The notes under the pieces: model-generated
The model's input: only the letters and a program-made list of their open reading frames with translations
Databases searched by the model: none
What the model was told of the DNA's origin: nothing
Shown here: piece after piece, positions 62,141 to 64,000 of the stretch
Layout of the letters: every line of letters starts with the position of its first letter
How positions within the stretch are numbered: position 1 is the stretch's first letter
Origin: Martinezella multihospitum
GTDB taxonomy: Bacteria; Pseudomonadota; Alphaproteobacteria; Rhizobiales; Rhizobiaceae
Length of the DNA stretch: 64,000 bases
Assembly: GCF_900094585.1 (NCBI RefSeq)
Contig: NZ_FMAG01000001.1
Location: 882,530-946,529 of the forward strand
Reading direction: 5' to 3'
Position numbers and translations under genes: made by a program

Positions 62141-63895
62141 ATGAGTGGATCAAGCCTCAAGCGAATTGTGTTTCTGGCGGCGACCGCCTTGGCCATCGCC
62201 ATAGGCATCTGGTGCGCGGCGCTCTCGCTTTCGCGCCAGGGTGCGCTTGGGCGGCTGGCTGCGGAGGCAGGCGGGCTTGCGGCACAGCATAGTCGCCTGC
62301 TCGACAGCGAGCTGGCACGTTTCCGGCTTCTTCCGATCGTGCTCGGCGAATATCGCGATCTCGGCGAGGCGCTTGCAAGCCCTACGGCGGATGCGGCCCG
62401 TCGGCTTGATGAAAAGCTCGGCTTCCTGGCTCGCGAAACCGGCGCCTACATCATCTATCTTGTCGATCACAAGGGACTTGTGATTTCCGCATCGAATGCG
62501 GGGACCGAAGACAGTTTCGTTGGCAAGAACTTCAGCTTCCGTCCGTATTTTTCCGAGGCGCTCAAAGATGGCACGGCGGAATATTATGGCGCCGGAGCAA
62601 TCAGCGGACGGCCAGGCCTGTTTCTGGCCCGCAGGGTTGGCGATGCGGCCGCTCCGACGGGGGTCGTGGTCGTCAAATTCGAGTTCGATGCAGTGTCGCG
62701 GATCTGGGCTAATGATCCGGGCGTGACACTTGTCGTTGACGAACACCAGATCATCCTTGCCGCGTCCGATCCGTCGCAAGTGCTGACTGCGCTTGCACCG
62801 CTGTCGCCGGAAGACCGGGCCGGCATCGTCGCCAGCGGGCAATATCGCGACGCCGCGCTGGGGCCGGGCAAGTATCGCGCCGAGGATGCTGGTCGTATAC
62901 GCGGTCCACGGCATCAGATCTTGATTGCGGCGGAGCAGCCGGTCGCCGGCACGCGTCTGCGCCTCCTGCATCTTCTTGACACCCGTACCGCGTTGCAGGA
63001 AGCGCAGGCGGAGGCCTGGCTTCTGGCGCTGCCCGCCATCCTGGGGCTGGCCGTCATCGCGGCCGCGATCTGGTGGCGCATGACGCGTGCAGCAAGAGCG
63101 GCTGCCGATCGGCGGGCGCTTGAGGAGGCTGTCACCGCGCGCACGGCCGAGCTGCGCGGTGAGATGGCCGAACGGACGCGGGCCGAGGATCGTTATCGCG
63201 ATGCCCGCGAGGAACTTGCGCAAGCCAATCGGCTCGCTTCCGTCGGTTCGATCACGGCGGGATTGATGCATGAAATCAACCAGCCGGTCGCCACCATCCG
63301 CACCCTCGCCGAGAATGCCCGCCATCATCTCGCGGCCAATCGTCTCGATCGCGTTGGCGCCAATCTCGATGCTGCGGTCGAGGTGACGGCACGTATCGGG
63401 ACGATTACCCAGGAGATGCGACGGTTTTCACGGCGGGGTCGGCACGCGGCGGGAGCGGAGCCGCTTGACGCCGTCATAGCCGGCGCCTTGCTGCTGGTCG
63501 GAAACCGGTTTCGCAAAGCGGGTGTGCGGCTGGATCTGCCGGCGGAAGGGCAGCCGCATGTGCTTGCCGAACGTGTGCGGCTGGAGCAGGTCATCGTCAA
63601 TCTCATGCAGAACGCCATCGACGCCGTTGCCGAGATTGCTGACCCTCATGTCGCCCTGCTCGTCGACGCCGACGGCAAGGATGTGGTGAGGCTCACCGTC
63701 GCCGACAATGGCCCCGGCATCGATCCTCTACTGGCCAAGGAAATATTCCGCCCATTCATGACCGGCAAGCCCGATGGGCTCGGCCTTGGGCTCGGGATTG
63801 CGCAGGATATCATGAACGATCTCGGCGGATCATTGACCATCGGCCCTTCACCGCTTGGTGGCGCGGCTTTCATAATGACGATGAGGCGAGCATGA
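62141..63895 (+). CDS. DctB-like sensor histidine kinase
   Basis: This 584-residue protein has an N-terminal membrane segment (IVFLAATALAIAIGIWCAAL), a periplasmic Cache-type domain (about 35-285, with FVGKNFSFRPYFSEALKDG as in DctB), a second membrane segment (LLALPAILGLAVIAAAIWW), a short coiled coil, HisKA GSITAGLMHEINQPVATIRTL (phosphorylated His) and an HATPase with DNGPGIDP and GLGLGLGIAQ. DctB-type kinases sense C4-dicarboxylates; here 2-oxoglutarate is possible. No ribosome site precedes the ATG, as the repeat at 62122-62139 occupies that place. It overlaps the next gene by 4 bases. Confidence 0.9.
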   Translation: MSGSSLKRIVFLAATALAIAIGIWCAALSLSRQGALGRLAAEAGGLAAQHSRLLDSELARFRLLPIVLGEYRDLGEALASPTADAARRLDEKLGFLARETGAYIIYLVDHKGLVISASNAGTEDSFVGKNFSFRPYFSEALKDGTAEYYGAGAISGRPGLFLARRVGDAAAPTGVVVVKFEFDAVSRIWANDPGVTLVVDEHQIILAASDPSQVLTALAPLSPEDRAGIVASGQYRDAALGPGKYRAEDAGRIRGPRHQILIAAEQPVAGTRLRLLHLLDTRTALQEAQAEAWLLALPAILGLAVIAAAIWWRMTRAARAAADRRALEEAVTARTAELRGEMAERTRAEDRYRDAREELAQANRLASVGSITAGLMHEINQPVATIRTLAENARHHLAANRLDRVGANLDAAVEVTARIGTITQEMRRFSRRGRHAAGAEPLDAVIAGALLLVGNRFRKAGVRLDLPAEGQPHVLAERVRLEQVIVNLMQNAIDAVAEIADPHVALLVDADGKDVVRLTVADNGPGIDPLLAKEIFRPFMTGKPDGLGLGLGIAQDIMNDLGGSLTIGPSPLGGAAFIMTMRRA

Positions 63896-64000
63896 CCCTG
63901 GAAGCGTCGCAGAAAATCCTTCTGGTCGAGGACGATGGTCCCTTCAGTGCAGCGCTCACCGATTCCTTCGTCATAGCGGGCTTCGATGTGGAGACGCATG
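63892..64000 (+). CDS. Response regulator, N-terminus only (probably DctD-like)
   Basis: The ATG at 63892 overlaps the kinase stop (ATGA). Only 36 residues are visible, MTLEASQKILLVEDDGPFSA then LTDSFVIAGFDVETH, which is the start of a receiver domain with the acidic pair in VEDD. Its partner kinase is DctB-like, so a sigma-54 activator of the DctD/NtrC type is expected. The output domain lies outside the window. Confidence 0.75.
   Translation, partial: MTLEASQKILLVEDDGPFSAALTDSFVIAGFDVETH

Overview
The window looks like part of a large secondary replicon (megaplasmid or chromid) of a Rhizobium-type alphaproteobacterium. The direct evidence is a complete repABC cassette (repA, repB, a small antisense RNA, repC; 40.5-44.2 kb, minus strand), with palindromes around it that look like partition sites. 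ABC sugar importers, GntR/LacI/Lrp regulators, exoD, a DUF1217 protein and a hydroxyproline-type cluster, all in GC-rich coding DNA, agree with this. I cannot name the species from sequence alone. I saw no tRNA, rRNA, CRISPR array or intact insertion sequence.

Layout. 0-7.1 kb: an L-arabinose uptake operon (araF-araG-araH) followed by an FCD-type GntR regulator, with two matching operator-like sites before araF, and divergent aldose 1-epimerase and short-chain dehydrogenase genes. 7.1-17.3 kb: an envelope block. It has a repeat-rich DUF1217 protein, an OmpR-type two-component system and, divergently, LptD and BamA homologues, normally housekeeping chromosomal genes. 17.4-25.8 kb: a LacI-controlled cytoplasmic alpha-L-fucosidase operon with a nucleotidyltransferase-fold protein, a complete ABC oligosaccharide importer and a methyltransferase. 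25.8-34 kb: a metal locus read leftwards: alkaline phosphatase, a Tat-exported DUF3299-like protein, an ABC exporter-type pair with a histidine-rich permease loop, then a FecBCDE-type metallophore importer. 34.2-40 kb: an Lrp regulator, a methyltransferase, TerC behind a structured leader, ExoD, a secreted chorismate-lyase-like protein and an L,D-transpeptidase-like protein.

40.5-50 kb is the replication core and a sparser accessory stretch. It holds repABC, a FinO/ProQ-domain RNA-binding protein beside repA, a small exported protein, a HIT protein, a 27-bp perfect inverted repeat, DoxX, and a divergent carbamoyltransferase with an unrecognised small protein upstream. 50.3-56.4 kb: a diguanylate cyclase, then a GntR / DHDPS-family / Ldh-family / FAD-oxidase set resembling trans-4-hydroxyproline catabolism, with a decayed amino-acid ABC ATPase inside it. 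56.5-60.3 kb: a DUF899 protein with a small membrane partner, a TPR-like/winged-helix regulator, a beta-propeller protein and a small unknown. 60.4-64 kb: a KgtP-type 2-oxoglutarate permease divergent from a DctB-like sensor kinase and its response regulator, which runs off the window end.

The best candidates for something not well described are the plasmid-borne lptD-bamA unit with its own two-component system and promoter repeats, the FinO/ProQ protein next to a repABC antisense-RNA switch, the divergent carbamoyltransferase pair, and the 27-bp perfect hairpin.
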